NCBI GenBank assembly: GCA_015852425.1
Contig: JAAAIG010000050.1
Location: forward strand, 1-64,000
DNA from: Gryganskiella cystojenkinii
Lineage: Eukaryota; Mortierellomycota; Mortierellomycetes; Mortierellales; Mortierellaceae
Length of the DNA stretch: 64,000 bases
Direction: 5' to 3'
In this document: positions 33,424 to 45,661 of the stretch, piece after piece
Layout of the letters: each line of letters starts with the position of its first letter
Numbering within the stretch: position 1 is the stretch's first letter
Translations under genes and position numbers: made by a program
The notes under the pieces: model-generated
Told to the model about the DNA's origin: nothing
Database searches by the model: none
What the model saw: only the letters and a program-made list of their open reading frames with translations

Positions 33424-34297
33424 CTACTTCAAGCCCTTGATGGCCTTGGCGATCTCGGGCCCAAGATCCATCACGGACTTAAATTGTTCTGCCGTCAGTG
33501 AGATACCCTTCTTGCCCGGTTTGGACTCCCCAGATTTGTCCTGGTAATATTCTCGAATATCGATCAGGACCATGTCTTTCCAGGGGCGAACTGTGAGTCT
33601 CTTCTTAGGCCCAAGCTAAGAAAAAAAATGTCGCCAAACCAATAAACCAAAATACAGAGATTGAAACGGGTGAGTGTTGCTGTTTAGAAAAAGTCGTCGT
33701 GATCCATAAACAAAAATAAAGAGTCCCTCCAGTCTATTGAATTTCTGCCTTTGATGCTGTCATAACCTCGATGTTCTAGGCGTGGATGAAATACCTCAAA
33801 GAAAGTCTCTCCTTCTGCGTTCTTGCTTCCTGCGCTTGCTTTTGATGATGAGGATGAGGATGACGCTGCCGCGGCCTAAGGATATCGCCATGAGGATCAT
33901 ACGGAGCCTCTGTTAGTCTTTGTTCGGTCCAGGAGCTTCCAGCAAGAAATACTATGGCCTCTTACCGGTCTTTCCTCCTTGTACTCCTGTTCTTCAAAGG
34001 CCTCGTTTTGGCCGTCCTCTTGGTCCTCATTCTTGATTTCCCGCTTTACGCTGGGCTCCTTCTTGATCTCTTTTTTGACTCTAGCAGACTTGGGTTCGAC
34101 CTAGGTCCAATGTAAAAAAAACAAAACAAAGGACGGTCAGAATGATGCCCATTTTCGCGTGTTTTTTTCCAGTTTCGGACAGGTCGATTTTGATTTCATT
34201 GCGTCGTGATTGATTGCAATACCTTGACTTGGTAATCACCATCGTCATCCTCCGGGTCTGAATCCTGAATGACAAAAGGTCTCTTATTGCTGGCCAT
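33424..34297 (-). CDS. SUB1: Transcriptional coactivator PC4/Sub1
   Basis: Four exons: 34297-34223, 34100-33966, 33875-33795, 33615-33424; 160 aa, every exon a whole number of codons. The N-terminal half is charged and probably disordered (MASNKRPFVIQDSDPEDDDG, a Lys/Glu-rich part, then an Ala/Ser run). The last exon encodes the single-stranded-DNA-binding PC4 domain: LGPKKRLTVRPWKDMVLIDI, REYYQDKSGE, KPGKKGISLTAEQFKSVMD, ending AIKGLK. Family knowledge: PC4/Sub1 binds melted promoter DNA, contacts TFIIB and RNA polymerase II/III machinery and is nuclear. The order Trp-Lys-x-x-Val-Leu-Ile-Asp-Ile-Arg-Glu-Tyr is diagnostic. Confidence 0.95.
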
Positions 34298-34463
34298 GAT
34301 GTTGTTGTTCCTGTGGTTTTGTCCTGATTTCGTTGCTGTTGTCGTAGAGAGACCGAGAAGCAAAAGTTGACTTGCCACTCTTTTTTAGGGTCGTAAAACA
34401 TGTCACGTGCGCGGTTTTTTGGTCATGACTGGGGTATATTAAAACTATCTCTATCTCTCTCCC

Positions 34464-36418
34464 TTAACGCTTGGCCTCAAGCATCGACTCATGGATCGAC
34501 TGAGCCTCGACCTGCATGTCTGTAATCTCCTTGTCTGAGGGGATGGGTCCATGGCGGTCAATAATAGGCTCCGAACTCATCGGTGGGTTCGCAGGTAAAA
34601 GCGCATTCAAGACACAACTGACGATCGCACCCAGAGCGAAACCAGTGTCCAGGATAATATTCACAGAGGTGATCAAGGACGTCAAAAAAGCCGAGTTGCC
34701 ATTGTACGTGATCATGTGTGTCAACACACCTGGAACCAAAGCCGTGCCCAAACCAAGAGACATCGAGGCCGCAACAATAAACCGCTCGCGACGGGTCCAG
34801 GGCAAGAATGACAAGATACGGATACCAGAGACGACGACACTGGCAAATAAGAAGGTCGTCATGCCTCCGAGAACTGGATCGGGTACCATGAGAAAAAGTG
34901 CGCCAAATTTGGAAAAAACGCCCATGAGGATCAAAAAGAGGCAGCACATGTAACCGGCCATGGTGTTGGCACAACGGGTCAAGGAGATGATGCCGTTGTT
35001 CTGAGCATAACAGCTCATGGGCGAGTTCATCATCAATGGTGCCAGCATACCCGCCACACCATCAGCAAAGATACCACCCTGGAGACGAGACTCGAATTCA
35101 CGACCCTCGACCGTCAACTGGGAGACCTCGCAAGACGCTGTGATGTCACCGATAGACTCGACCATGGCCAGGACATAAGTGATTAACAGCGGGATGATCG
35201 CCGGAGGGTACACAGAGAGCTTATATGTGGTGGTCCAAAGGAATGTCGCCGTGGGAGCTGCCTTGATTGAATCTGAGGTTGTGTAACCAAGCGCAACAGC
35301 GACAATCATACCGACAATAAGACCGATCACGACTTGGGCGTTCTTCATAAACGGCGATCCAAAGAACTCGACGACCATAATGACTGAGAAGACCAAAAAA
35401 CCCAGACCGATCCACTGACCCGAACCCCAGGGAGCAGCCCGTGGCGCACCGACAGAGGGACAATCGACAAACATACCCGATGTGGGCATCGACATGCAAG
35501 GACCTGCTCCACCACCCCACTGTTGCATACCGGATGTGACCAAGTTAACGCCAATCAGGGCAACAGTGACGCCGGTAACAATTGGGGGAAAGACTTTCTT
35601 CAACATTCTTGGAGGTACAAATGACAACAAGATGGGCAAGAGGGAACAGATCATACAGGTACCCAGGTAAGCACCCCAGGCGTCCGGACAAGGTTCAAAG
35701 ATCTGGGTTCCGGTTGTGTCAATGCTGGATTTGCAGTAGCCAGACTTGTACATGTTGGCGACCGAGGTTTGGAGAACTGGCAGGTAAATGAACGAGGTTC
35801 CGACGACAGACAAGAGACCAGTGCCGAGATAATAGGGGGTTTTACCGAGACGAAAACGTGTAATCTGAACCAGGGACAAGAGACCAGAAGTGATCAAGGA
35901 TGTGGAAATCATTTGGGTGCGGTTGGCGGGAGTAAGGTTGAGACCGTTGGCACCGGAACCGGACATGATGATCGCAGGAGTCACGACACCTGCAATCATG
36001 GCTAAGGAGTGCTGGAAACCTATCAGTGGAGAAGATTATGAGTCATGTTAATAAAAGAGAAACACATGGATAGGTTCGCAAACGGCGTAAAACAAGGAAT
36101 CCCTCACAGGGACCCTTTTTTTTCCCACTCACCCATGATAATGGCGAGAACTAGTGGGAGACGATCCTTGAGACCAAAGAAAGGAGGGATCCTTGGGACC
36201 GAGAACCCAGGAAGCGTGGGCATGCAGAGGAACCCATAATCGTAATCACCGAACCAACCGGTCCGGGTACCTACGGATTCTTGAATCGTTTGCCAGGTCG
36301 GGAGTTTTCCGACCGTGTGTGAAAGATCGATATCTTCCTCCTTTGTCCTGTTCGCATGCGGGTCCAGGATATAAACAGGTGAATGTTGCTGCTCTGGCGC
36401 CTGTGTGATTTCAGCCAT
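34464..36418 (-). CDS. NAT/NCS2 purine (xanthine/uric acid) permease, UapA type
   Basis: Two exons: 36418-36133 and 36019-34464; 613 aa, joined IIMG|FQHSLAMIAG. About 12-14 hydrophobic helices. The N terminus has TGWFGDYDYGFLCMPTLP, as in fungal uric acid/xanthine permeases. The NAT signature is AQNNGIISLTRCAN with Gln at about 435. The upstream helix has AMVESIGDITASCE with Glu about 383 and Asp about 387. The spacing of these three residues (0, +4, +52) equals that of the substrate-binding E356, D360 and Q408 of Aspergillus UapA (family knowledge), which supports purine specificity. The proton-coupled plasma-membrane location is inferred from the family. The C-terminal tail is short and acidic. 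Its promoter faces the 3 kb gap before the bestrophin gene. Confidence 0.94.
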
Positions 36419-39400
36419 GGCTTAATTAAATGTACGGGGCGTTTTGTGTTTCTACGTTTAAGAAAAGAAATATATATATGCAGACGGTGGGAAAGGTCTT
36501 TTGAGTGGGAGAGGGCAGAGTCGGAGAAGCGGATGGGATCGAGTCTGACAAGAAGAAGAAGGAGAAGAAGAAGAAGAAAAAGAAAGAAAAAGTTGAAGGG
36601 ATCCCCATTTTTATATGAAAACGAAAGACGCACACAAACAACAGACACGGTCGATTTGCACACGTCCTTCTGTTGGTGGACAGACCGTTCGACAAACACA
36701 ACGGGAAGGGAGGGTGAGAGAAACAAGATGGAGTTGGACAGTCGCAAGCATTCAAAATACTCTAATTGTCCATTCAATCACAGTCTAGAAGGTCATCCAT
36801 CCAACCCCAACCTTGCCTAGTCGGGAAGGATTGCGGGGTCAAGGTTTACTTGTGCATGCGCAGGTTTTTCATCGAATTGCCCTATCAGTCTCTCCGAAAC
36901 TTAGGTGCTCACTACTTTCTAACAATCCGGGGGGCGGCCAACTCGAGGAAAATTTGTTGTCATCCATGCCTTCTTTAAGCTTTTGGGCAACAAAAGGGTC
37001 AATCAGGTGGGCATCTCTCCTTCATTCGCTATCCGTTTGCTTCACTTGCTGTTCCCCTCAAAAACATGCTCCAGTTTTTTTTGCCGGATTTTATCGTTCC
37101 TTCTTTGTTTACTTGGGATGGTTGCACACACCGGCTTTCCAACTATCTTTGTTGGCAAACAAATCCGGACATACAGATTGCGGGGAAGGCAGTTGGTTAG
37201 GCTTCCTGACAATGTCGCTCGTTCGTTGGTTCATATTTTGCGGGGAATTTAACAAGCAGCCTCTCAAACTCGATCAACATTTTAATTCGACCCAATAGTG
37301 AGTAGGAGTACAGTTTCTTCCTGAACGGCAGACTGTTCACTCAACGACCTCAACAGAGGTGAACCGGAGAGAATGAAAAAGTGTTGGACAAGGGCATACA
37401 CATGGCAAACCTGGAGCAGATGAACCTGTCGGCGTTTGTAGGGGGTTTAGCTCTGTCCGTGAGTTTTTCTTGTCACTTTTTTTTGCATAACAAGACTCCA
37501 CTGCCACCTTTTACCCTTTTGAGTCCACACAACCCACAGCCTGATGATGAATAGACTAAAGCGAATGGACCCACTGGTCGCGGAAGAAAAACATAAACAA
37601 CAAGACATAATAAACAGGTGGACAACAACGATTAACCAAAACATGCTCGCTAATCATCTGGGCCACGCAGAAATATAATACATTTTTAGGAATCAAAGTT
37701 GAGTTGCCCGCATTTTTCATTAATTTCTTTTTCTTTCACTCAACCTCACACAAACATGCTCTATCCTGTCCTGCAGCCCTTTTTGTCGTGTTTGTCTTTT
37801 CTCGCAATGTCCTAACTCCTCCCTCCGCGTCGTCTATTCCCCTTTGGGGTGTGTAATTTGAGGAACGTTTTTGTGGAGACGGCAGTCCCTAACTTGACGC
37901 CCGATCGTATGGATGAAACGTGAGATGAAGGGGTTCGTAGATTGAGCGTTGAATCGTCATCACACCCTCCTTATCTAGGATTTGATATTTGTTTCTTCTT
38001 GGGGATGTTTCGCGAGTAGCCAGTATCGCAATCAATCCTAGAGGAGTAAAGGTTTTTATCTCGCAAGTGGGGAAACCACTTACAGTTAGTGCGCGATTTT
38101 GGTCACGCGAAAGCTCCATTCTTCAAGCACCCAAAGAACAGAGATTTTTTTTTCATTGGTCTTAATAATGATCATCTGCAGCTCCACTTGCAGCGCGCCC
38201 AAGTTCACCTCTTTTTTTTATCGGTGCGGCATCTGCTTCCGTTGCTCTTTTGCTCGATCGCCGGGTTTCCCTCGGTCGCATTTTTGAGCCGATCCATAAT
38301 GATCGTACAGTATTTTTTTGTTCAAGACCTTTAGCTGTGACGCGGTCGGGGGGAAGAGCTTCTTATACAATTATCAGCTGGACGGCAAAGGAATCGATGA
38401 TATTGTTGAATTCATGAAAATGGTGATGGAAAAAAAAAGTGATTCCCTTCGTGGCGAACATTTGATCTCTCTTTACCAGCTTGAGAGAACAAAAATGGTT
38501 TCTATGCTGTTGTCGATGGAATCATGTCACAATCCCGTGACTGCTCGTCGCCACCAAAATTCATGTTTGGGAAATTGTCCCAACAAATGGCCCACAAGCT
38601 TGGATGGACGACAACCAGCGATATCTTTTTTTTGTCTCTAGAATTTGCCGCCTTCAATTGACACACACCCCAGGGCGCAAAGAGATTGGGGACTGATGAA
38701 TAACGGTATGCTGCTGATGCAGGCCTCCTTCTTCTGTTGCCGTCAGTCGTCCGCCTTTTCGTGCTTTTGAGGATCAATGGTCTGTCCGTTCAGATGCACG
38801 CTTCTCACAGATAAAATAATAGACACACCACAACATGCACTTTTTTATCCTTCTTACCAGGGAATGATCGAGAAAAGAAAGGTGGGACATGGGGGTGGTT
38901 GGAGCACATAACAAACAACAAATCCAACAAAATTGAAAATAACCATGAAGCAGAGCGTGAGGCCCATAAAAGTCCCGCAGGAAAATGAGAAAAGGCTCTC
39001 AATTTTTTTTTTTTTTTTTCTTGTTTGGACCATTATTTGGCGGAGGATTGTCATCCCTGCTTTTCTGTACGATGGACCGTTCGCTTTGTTGGCCTGGTCA
39101 GGGGCTCAAGAAAAGAGGGAAGCTCGTGTGATGCGAACAAATTGATAACGGCCAAAGCTGAAGGAAGTGCAAGGGCAGTGCCAAAACTGAAGCGTCATCA
39201 CTAATTGCCTTTAGCACGATTTTTTCAGTCCACCAGCCCTATGCCAACCACACCATGGAGCATTGCGCTATCTATCTTTTCTCGCTATCTCCTTTCATTT
39301 CGGTTGTTCTCCCGGGGGCCCTTGTAATCGGTAATGATTTTCTTTGATAGACTAAGCAAAAGCAAGAGCGGGAAATGAGCTCTTTTCTTCTTCCAGCCCA

Positions 39401-39591
39401 GCTCAGTCCCTGTTTGATCACTTGGGAGGGGGAGAGAAATGAACAAAGTGCTCTCAACTTGTTGACCTATTTCAGCATCATCAATCCTCTTTTCCTCCGC
39501 CTTCCTCTTTTTCTCTCTTTTTACTTTTTTCTCACCTTTCTCTTTTTTTGTTCTTCTCGTCATCCTACCCTTCCCTTCCACCTTCCACAAC
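36419..39591. other. 3.2-kb intergenic region without recognisable gene
   Basis: The longest gap in the window without a gene call, between divergent permease and bestrophin genes. The left end has a purine-rich run (GAAGAAGAAGGA-type, about 36548-36595) and the right end long CT-rich stretches (about 39484-39590), both typical of promoters here. The many small frames have no conserved features. It may hide a non-coding RNA or a decayed gene, but I cannot support either. Confidence 0.4.
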
Positions 39592-41601
39592 ATGTCTTAT
39601 TTCAAGAGACCTCAAGAATACTACAGGAAGACTCAGTGGACTTACCCAGGTACAACTTGCCGCTCATCCTCCCCTCTGCCTTTTCTCCACGAGTTTTCGG
39701 TCTGGACTCAGGAAATTGCGTCGGAGATTCCCGACTTGACGTGATGGGGTTCTCGCTCTCTCTCTCTCGATGGAAGATTTTTGGACTAAAGTCTGCCGAG
39801 AAAAAGGACTACCTCGAATCTCCCCTTGAGGACATTGCATAGCAACAAATACACCCACACACATACGCAAACAAGCCAATCGAGTCAGGGGAAGAGGCTA
39901 GTAAGAATCATCGACACTCGGTATCGGACGACTGCAACACGCGACCATCGAACAAAGTCTTGAGAACCTGAACAGAAAAAAAAACGTGTAGACGGCCATA
40001 CGAACACAAAGCTCCACCTGGAAAAGCATAAACGAGAGCGACGACGATGTGGACTATGATTGAAAAAGATGGAAAAGAGTGAAAGAAATGGAGGAAGTCG
40101 CGACGTGATCTCGACTTTCTCTTAACGAGAAGTTTCCGTTTCTTGGACAAAACATTCATATAGACGGTCTCCGTATTCGAGGATCGGTCATCCCCACGAT
40201 CCTGCCCGATGTTCTCATCATCACATCCTTTACGGCTACGATCCAGCTCATTCAGTGGCTTAAAGTGTTCGGCCCTGACCTCTACATGCCCAACGTTATC
40301 GGTAACGAATCTAAGAAAACTGTGGTGACAGCATGCATGCAACGATCTCTATCCAGGGGTGAAAAATGACGTCATAACTGACAGTTTGATCCACACTTTT
40401 TTGTTTTGTTTCTTTAGCGGGTGCGTTGTCCGTGGTGATCGGTTTGCTGTTGGCCTTCCGTACCAATACTGCTTATGATCGTTTCTGGGAGGGTCGTAAG
40501 CTTTGGTCCACGTTGGATGTTCAGATGCGCAACTTTTCGCGCATGATCTGGGTTGGCATGAAGGAGACCCCCCACGACATCAACGGATTCGTTGGTGGCC
40601 CCAGTACTGCCTCTTTGACCGCTGCTCCCGGAAAGCCTGCGGCCGCTGCTCCTACCTCGCCTAGTGCTTCTTCTACCGGTGTTCATCTGTTTGGCCGTGG
40701 TGGCTCCAAGACCGCTTCTCGTGATGCTTCCAAGGTCAACTCGAATGCGACACTGTCCGAGACCGCTGGAGGCGTCTCTGCTATGCATCACCACCACCAC
40801 GCGGATGATCACGAGAAGGTCCTTGTGATCAAGCTCTTGCTTGCCTACGCTGTCTCAGTCAAGCACCACTTGCGTCAGGAATTCGGTACCCGTTACTATG
40901 ATTTGGAATATTTGCTCCCCGAGGGTTTCGTTCCCTGTGCGGCCACGGATCGTGTCGAGATCAAGGTTCAACAGCAAGATAAGGCTCTTGGTGATCGGTT
41001 CAGACATTACAACGAGGAGCCTTGGACCATCCAATCCGGCAACGAGGACGGTCAGATGTCATTGCCCTTGGAGATTGCTTATGCATTGTCGCTCTGGGTC
41101 ATTGGCGAGGCTCGTGGTGGAAGAATCGAAGGTTCCTTGATTGGAAACCTTTTGGGAGCGATCAACACCATGACTGATATCTTTACAAACATGGAGCGTA
41201 TTGTCTTTACACCTATTCCTCTTGCCTACAGTATTCACTTGTAAGGGTGCTTGAATTTTCTCTCTCAGGAATAGTCCAGTTGATGTATCAATGATATAGA
41301 TTTCGGTTTTACTAACCTTTGTTATTCTCTGATGTGATCGTCATTTAGGCGTCAGGTCGTTTACTTGTACTGCTTGGCCTTGCCATTCACCTTCTTGAAG
41401 GAACTGGGATGGGGCACCGTGCCTTTGATGACTCTTGTTTCCTTCACGCTTTTTGGTATGGAAGGTATCGCGACCGAGATTCAGAATCCCTTCGGAAAGG
41501 ATGCCAATGACTTGCACATGGATGAGTACTGCCGTGACCTCAAGCGTGAGTTTGATTATCTCGTCAACCTTCGCAACACCGTTCCCGGTGCCCACAACTA
41601 A
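39592..41601 (+). CDS. Bestrophin-like (RFP-TM) anion channel
   Basis: Four exons: 39592-39649, 40164-40301, 40418-41240, 41349-41601; 423 aa, phases match. It starts MSYFKRPQEYYRKTQWTYPD and continues LRIRGSVIPTILPDVLIITS, the first transmembrane block. SVVIGLLLAFRTNTAYDRFW plus EGRKLW is the hallmark bestrophin motif. A Ser/Ala/His-rich loop (about 120-195) separates it from the second half, where LPFTFLKELGWGTVPLM and GMEGIATEIQNPFGKDANDL form the conserved C-terminal block. Family knowledge: bestrophins form pentameric Ca-regulated anion channels in animals; fungal members are less studied and may sit in internal membranes. The first intron is unusually long for the region (514 nt). Confidence 0.9.
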
Positions 41602-41868
41602 AAATGGAAGAGCTTGGGATTATCCTCTCTCTCTTTACCAGTTTTCGAACTTCTTATTATTAAACAAAAGTGTTTTTGTTCCCCAAAAATCACCCGCTGC
41701 TGGAAGGAAGGAAGATGGCTGACTTGTAATGCATTGTATTTTGTTTTTAATGTGTATCATTTAGAGAAAACGGTGGTATGCGTTTGTGGTATGTGGGTGG
41801 TGTGGATCATGAATAGGTTATCTACAGTGAAAGGTAAACAAGTGTGCGAATAAGCTACCCCAGTTCAT
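41602..41868. other. Short spacer between convergent genes
   Basis: Only 3' flanks, no coding signal. Confidence 0.35.
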
Positions 41869-43059
41869 TTATCCACGAGCGTTCTGTGGCATGGTGCCAG
41901 GTTCAGGACGGTATTGAGTTGGTGCCGTAGGATTCTGAGGATAAGCCCCCAGTTCGACTCTTTCATCGTCCTCGTCATCATCGCTGTACATGCCCGCGCC
42001 GCTTCCTGTGGGTTGACCATCAAACCGTTCGTCTTCAAAGGAGACTCCGACACGAGACTGCATAAGAGCCGAGGAATGGGGACCATTCTCGGCCACGATC
42101 TCGTCATCGTAATCTTCTCTGAGGGACATAAACCGCCCGTCGCCGCCGCCGCCTCTGTTGTTGCCTTTGAGGAGACCGCCAGCGGCCCCTCCAGCAATGA
42201 ATTTCTTGTAACCTAAGAAACAGGCGCCGATAACACCCGCAAAGGCGACGATTCCGACGATACCGGAGCTGACAGCGAATCCTGCGGTGTGTGTTCCTGA
42301 GGGGACGGGTGTCTCTGTTGATGTAGGGGTTGAGGTCGCGGTAGTGATCTCTGCTGCTGTTGTTGTTGCTGATGCAGAAGATGATACCGATGTTGTCGTG
42401 ACTGAAGAGGTGGGCAAAGCCGAGGAGACGGATGAACTCGTGGGTAAGGAGACCGGTCCGGTATGGTTCTTGCCATCGGGATCCTGATCGGGCAAGGCAG
42501 TCGGTGATAACTCTCTCTCATAAAGGCCTGGTTTCGCGTCCAGGAACTGACCGACATACCTGACGGAGGCAAAAGAGCCTACCCAGGAGAGGACCTGAGA
42601 CTGAATGGCGAAGTCGAATTCGTTGCATTGGTCGTCCAAAAAGAAGTTCAAACCGACTTCGGCATCCGTTGCAATGATGTTGGTGTAGTTCCGGACAGGG
42701 ATGTCCGGGTTTGGGCCTGAGAGTGGGAGCTTAAAGTTGGAGAAGCACTCGTCGAGGTTGAGATGTTCAATGTAGGGGGTGTCCTGAGTCTGAAATGTAA
42801 CCTCGATCAGCGGGGCCGAAGCGGTGACATAGCTGACATCGCGACGGACCAAAGCAGGGATATTCTGTTCTTGTTGTTGTTGAAGAAGAGGAGCTGGAGC
42901 CGCAAAGGTGCTGTCTTTAAGGACGAGAGCTAAAGCGACGGTCATGGCGATGTTTCTCCAAGTCCATGGCGATGATCTTGATGGGGTTGATGATGTCGAA
43001 GGATTCCTTGTCCTTGAGGACTGGATTCCTGACGCTCCTGTCAGTCCTGCTGGTGCCAT
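41869..43059 (-). CDS. Single-pass membrane protein of unknown function
   Basis: Single-exon 396-aa protein. The N terminus is Ser-rich and then hydrophobic (AMTVALALVLKDSTFAAPAP), a late signal peptide or signal anchor. An outside domain of about 120 residues (about 70-190) has two cysteines and an NYT sequon. A Ser/Thr-rich, probably O-glycosylated stalk (about 200-255) precedes a transmembrane helix (about 260-283, FAVSSGIVGIVAFAGVIGAC) and a Gly- and Asp-rich tail with MSLREDYDDE and YSDDDEDDERVELGAY. Stalk-plus-helix architecture is that of fungal wall-stress sensors and mucin-like proteins, but the outside domain matches none I know. If translation starts at a later Met (about residue 39), the signal peptide would be more conventional. 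Confidence 0.72.
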   Translation of the reverse strand: MAPAGLTGASGIQSSRTRNPSTSSTPSRSSPWTWRNIAMTVALALVLKDSTFAAPAPLLQQQQEQNIPALVRRDVSYVTASAPLIEVTFQTQDTPYIEHLNLDECFSNFKLPLSGPNPDIPVRNYTNIIATDAEVGLNFFLDDQCNEFDFAIQSQVLSWVGSFASVRYVGQFLDAKPGLYERELSPTALPDQDPDGKNHTGPVSLPTSSSVSSALPTSSVTTTSVSSSASATTTAAEITTATSTPTSTETPVPSGTHTAGFAVSSGIVGIVAFAGVIGACFLGYKKFIAGGAAGGLLKGNNRGGGGDGRFMSLREDYDDEIVAENGPHSSALMQSRVGVSFEDERFDGQPTGSGAGMYSDDDEDDERVELGAYPQNPTAPTQYRPEPGTMPQNARG

Positions 43060-43789
43060 GAGGTTGTGTGGTGTCTGAGTTGATGAATGTGAGTAAAGAA
43101 CAAAAAAGAAAAAAAAGAAAGGAATGATGGTTTGTGATGATCAAAAAGGGACCAGAAGCAGTGGCCAGATAAATAAGTCGTCAATCTAAAAATACACACC
43201 AAGGATGCTTCGGACTCTCTGTCTTCGGCTGTGCACTGTCTTCGTTCTTTGTTCATTCCAAGTTGTTGATCTTATGCTTTATCGTGCACAGGTCTGGAAC
43301 GACCTTTTTTGGGGTTCTGTAGAGGTAAATCCAGCGCCCACTTGCTCGAGGCGTTTGCCATTCCGACGTCTGTTTTGTTTCAACCAACGTCTATTTTATA
43401 TTTCTCGGCGTGAATTGCTGGAGTTGGCAACCCGACAATAATCTGCACTTGCTGTTTTGTTCCAGATCTCGGAGCGAACCCCAAGAGCCAAAAATAATCA
43501 TACTTTCTTATAAGGCGTTGGGCGAAATTTTGTCTTGGGGCTTGACATGTTCGTGCTCTCTCCAACGTCTATCTGTTTACTTAGGATTGATTACCCCAAT
43601 GAGTCCCAAAAGTATGATAGCCTCAAAAAAGCTGCTGTCCGAGAAGATCACTGATCGGATAGCTAATTGACATTTGCCACCAAAAGTTTCACCCCCGTTT
43701 GACATTCAAAGTCCATGAACGCTCATTCGTGTATTACGTAAGTTTTTTAAAAAAATTCGGCTTTTAAAGGGTGAGCGTGGAATGACTTC
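43060..43789. other. Intergenic at the edge of the right array
   Basis: About 730 bases between the membrane-protein gene and the first (degraded) copy of the right array. No gene signal beyond chance frames. Confidence 0.4.
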
Positions 43790-44215
43790 AAGGAAGACCA
43801 GTACCGAAGGGAAGTATGGTCGCATCCAGGGTAGTCCACGACCACTGCTTTATCGAAGAGTAAAATTGGGTCGTGCAAGCTTGTCGTCACTCCAGATGTA
43901 CCCTTTGGCCCGGCTCTGGAGGCGATCCTGACATCTCTAAAGTCCTGGAGGCCAATGCGATCGTTGTTCCAGAGGATCTTCCCTAGGAAATAGTTCGCAT
44001 CCTCTTGTATGACTCTGTGTCAAAGAGGAAACAGGCCGTCGTGTCAAGCCCAGCCGAGCGGTAGATACAGTACTCTGGGAAGGACTCAGTGAGTACCGGT
44101 CAAAAATCCAGTGCGTGCAATAAGCTACGTCAGTGCCTTTGCTGTTCAGGCAGCCACCGAAAAAATCGCCACTGTTGCATCCGTCCTCTATTCCCAATTC
44201 GATCCACCTCCGTGA
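43790..44215 (-). pseudogene. Six-Cys secreted family, degraded copy
   Basis: Family blocks are recognisable in several frames, read on the minus strand: GCNSGDFFGGC near 44180, then YCIYRSAGLDTTACFLFDTE in another frame, ANYFLGKILWNN, KGYIWSDDK and QWSWTTLDATILP. At least three frameshifts or stops separate them, and the signal peptide is not recognisable. It lies directly downstream of the intact copy at 44351-44923. Confidence 0.72.
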
Positions 44216-44350
44216 TCGAAGAAGACGACAACAAGAATAAGAATAAGGCGTGTAGAGAAGAACTCGTGACTGAAGAATCTCGCGTCTTTCTCGCAACGCA
44301 ACACAATTTTTTGGCTATATTAAAGCTTTAATAATATCTAAAGTAGGGCG

Positions 44351-44923
44351 CTAACAAGCGTCCTGGAGAGGAGTGATCGTGTTTTCTATATCATAAGGGG
44401 TAAAGGCTGCAGAGAAAGTCTCGAGCTTGAACAAATATTTTCCTGGCAGATTGACATTCAGAGAATTGTGCTCGCCCGCAGCGATTGCGACTGCAAACGG
44501 AAAGCCGTCGGGCTTGTCCTTGTTATATATCCAACCTTTGGCCCAACCCGAGGTGGAATAGCCGTCCCCAACATTGTCCCCTCGGCGGAAGCCAAAGATG
44601 TTGTACCAGAGAACCAGATCTATGAAGTATCTGGCATCTTGCTGGATAACAGGGAGACCGAACTGGAAACAGGTGGTCAGGTTCATCCGATAAGCGTGGT
44701 ACAGACAATGTTGTTTAAACGGCTCGAGATCAATTTTGAAAACATTGTACCAACAGCCGCTCAGATCGGCTGGGTCATCTGTACACTTTGGCGTGGACGC
44801 GGTGGTGCTGCATCCCAGCCCAGCACCCTTCCAGACACTTTGGAACTTGACAGGACCATTTTCGGTGGCGGACAAAGCCAACGGAGCGATCGCCAAAACG
44901 GCAATGAAGGCAATCCTTAACAT
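44351..44923 (-). CDS. Six-Cys small secreted protein
   Basis: 190 aa. Signal peptide MLRIAFIAVLAIAPLALSAT, then GPVKFQSVWKGAGLGC, eight residues, C (STTASTPK between), LSGC, FKQHCLYHAYRMNLTTCFQF, ARYFIDLVLWYNIFGFRRG, TSGWAKGWIYNKDKPDG, FAVAIAAGEHNSLNVNLPG, ending QDAC-stop. Groups with the copies at 46109, 48303 and 23071 (shared G[LF]GC...xC and SGWAKG blocks). A leader intron is suggested by a GTAACC donor at about 45050; its acceptor is less clear than in sister genes. Confidence 0.87.
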   Translation of the reverse strand: MLRIAFIAVLAIAPLALSATENGPVKFQSVWKGAGLGCSTTASTPKCTDDPADLSGCWYNVFKIDLEPFKQHCLYHAYRMNLTTCFQFGLPVIQQDARYFIDLVLWYNIFGFRRGDNVGDGYSTSGWAKGWIYNKDKPDGFPFAVAIAAGEHNSLNVNLPGKYLFKLETFSAAFTPYDIENTITPLQDAC

Positions 44924-45190
44924 CTTTGAGGTTCGGATAATCAATTTTTATTACAAAAAAAATGGACGTGCCTTGATTAGCTGATACGGGATAGAGATGA
45001 AGCTCCAGGAGCAAAAACAGAGATCAGATTGGGAAGTATGGTTACCTTCGCAATGTGTTGTGTCAAAGGTGATGAGATGGCTCTGGGTGTAGATGAGTAT
45101 GATACGTGGGGAGGAAAGAGATAGGGAGAGGGCTTTAGAGAAAGTGTTCCTGTTGCTGTTGTTATCTACATCCATCGTCTTTCTTTTTCC

Positions 45191-45197
45191 TTTTATA
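45191..45197 (-). promoter_or_regulatory. TATA box of six-Cys family gene 44351-44923
   Basis: TATAAAA on the minus strand, about 270 bases upstream of the ATG, the same distance as for the copy at 28094. Confidence 0.5.
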
Positions 45198-45661
45198 CGC
45201 ATCCAGAGCAGGAATCCTCCGACTAACGCTCTCGCCGGTTTCTAAGACAGTTGACCAGCGTCGGAGGCAACATTATCGGCTGCACGATATAGAATTATAC
45301 TATTGCTCTACCATAGCCCCCCAGGCTATCGTTCTTTCACCTCCAGCACTTTGACCTCCTCAATCAGCCTCCTCTCCTATTCTTGAGACACAAGGCTCAT
45401 TTGCGTCCTACTTCATGTCCCTTTTTACGGGATTTCGCTTTACTTTTGATGCCTCTCTAACTTTGCCCCCTTTCGCCACCACTGCCTCTTCTGTCATTCC
45501 CCTCTCGCCCCTTTCACTTCAGCTATTTCACCTTCCTTTTTATTGATGGCAAACACACGAACATCCAGACCAATGCATTAAACAATCGTGCTTCGTCGTT
45601 TTTTCCTTCTGTTTTAGGTTTCATTTTTTTGCACAGGAAAAAAACCTTTTGAAACGTATAT
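45198..45661. other. Intergenic within the right array
   Basis: CT-rich spacer between an intact copy and the next pseudogene; nothing coding seen. Confidence 0.35.

Noticed and set aside
39375..39842. 155-codon plus-strand frame overlapping the bestrophin start
   Set aside because: Different frame from exon 1 (39592-39649), runs into intron 1, and starts in pyrimidine-rich promoter sequence.
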